Positions 63,982-64,000 of a stretch of DNA of 64,000 bases are shown here, piece by piece. A program made the position numbers and the translations under genes. This DNA is from Lachnospiraceae bacterium (lineage in GTDB: Bacteria > Bacillota > Clostridia > Lachnospirales > Lachnospiraceae). The notes beneath the pieces are model-generated. The model did no database searches and was not told the origin of the DNA. It was given only the letters and a program-made list of their open reading frames with translations. The stretch spans positions 35,865-99,864 of the forward strand of contig SVFK01000010.1 of NCBI GenBank assembly GCA_015056915.1. Reading direction: 5' to 3'. Numbering within the stretch: the stretch's first letter is position 1; every line of letters starts with the position of its first letter.

Positions 63982-64000
63982 ATCCATCATTATTCAATTC

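Noticed and set aside
63885..64000. Insertion sequence end inside dprA
   Set aside because: The homology break suggests an inserted element, but no transposase sequence, known terminal repeat or target duplication can be seen within the remaining bases.

Overview
The window looks like a chromosome segment of a motile Gram-positive Clostridia member, most likely a Lachnospiraceae relative. This is inferred from the gene set: CodY, a PolC-type replicase, CheC/CheD, FliY, FlbD, FapA, the SigD sigma factor inside the flagellar operon, and clear GGAGG-type ribosome binding sites. I see no phage, CRISPR array or complete insertion sequence.

Layout. Almost every gene is on the minus strand, so the biological order runs right to left. 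(1) Right edge, about 63.4-64 kb: a 5'-truncated dprA remnant behind an unrelated terminator-like hairpin, probably a rearrangement junction. (2) 57.7-63.3 kb: ispG-polC with a plausible promoter, then tRNA-Glu(CTC) with its terminator. (3) 54.7-57.3 kb: a two-gene unit with its own promoter and terminator. It encodes an unrecognised protein with eight SHOCT-like repeats, followed by the pilus retraction ATPase PilT. (4) 42.7-54.3 kb: a type IV pilus operon of pilB, pilC, two major-type pilins, the prepilin peptidase, a pilM-pilN fusion, pilO and four minor pilins; the last minor pilin is very long and Ig-like. Upstream of pilB lies a 465-base gap with a 17-bp hairpin and a good promoter. (5) 40.1-42.6 kb: the only plus-strand gene, a bacterial dynamin-like GTPase. 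It is driven by a consensus promoter flanked by dyad motifs and ends at a perfect 19-bp bidirectional terminator. (6) 36.7-39.8 kb: topA and codY, each with its own promoter and terminator. (7) 1.4-36.5 kb: a flagellar/chemotaxis operon of 36 genes, from flgB to a small MltG-like protein. (8) Left edge: rpsB and tsf (cut by the window). The rpsB -35 element lies inside the flagellar operon terminator.

How the genes work together. The flagellar operon supplies basal body, export apparatus, hook, stator, switch, placement factors (FlhF/FlhG), chemotaxis signalling and SigD for late genes. The pilus genes supply a surface machine for attachment, twitching or DNA uptake. Two proteins carry recognisable c-di-GMP-binding signatures: the YcgR-like PilZ protein in the flagellar operon and the MshEN domain of PilB. 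The neighbourhood may therefore couple swimming and pilus activity to one second messenger; this is inference from motifs.

Limits. No alignment, folding or database search was run. Family calls rest on motifs visible in the translations, and promoter calls on -35/-10 matches with 16-17 bp spacing.
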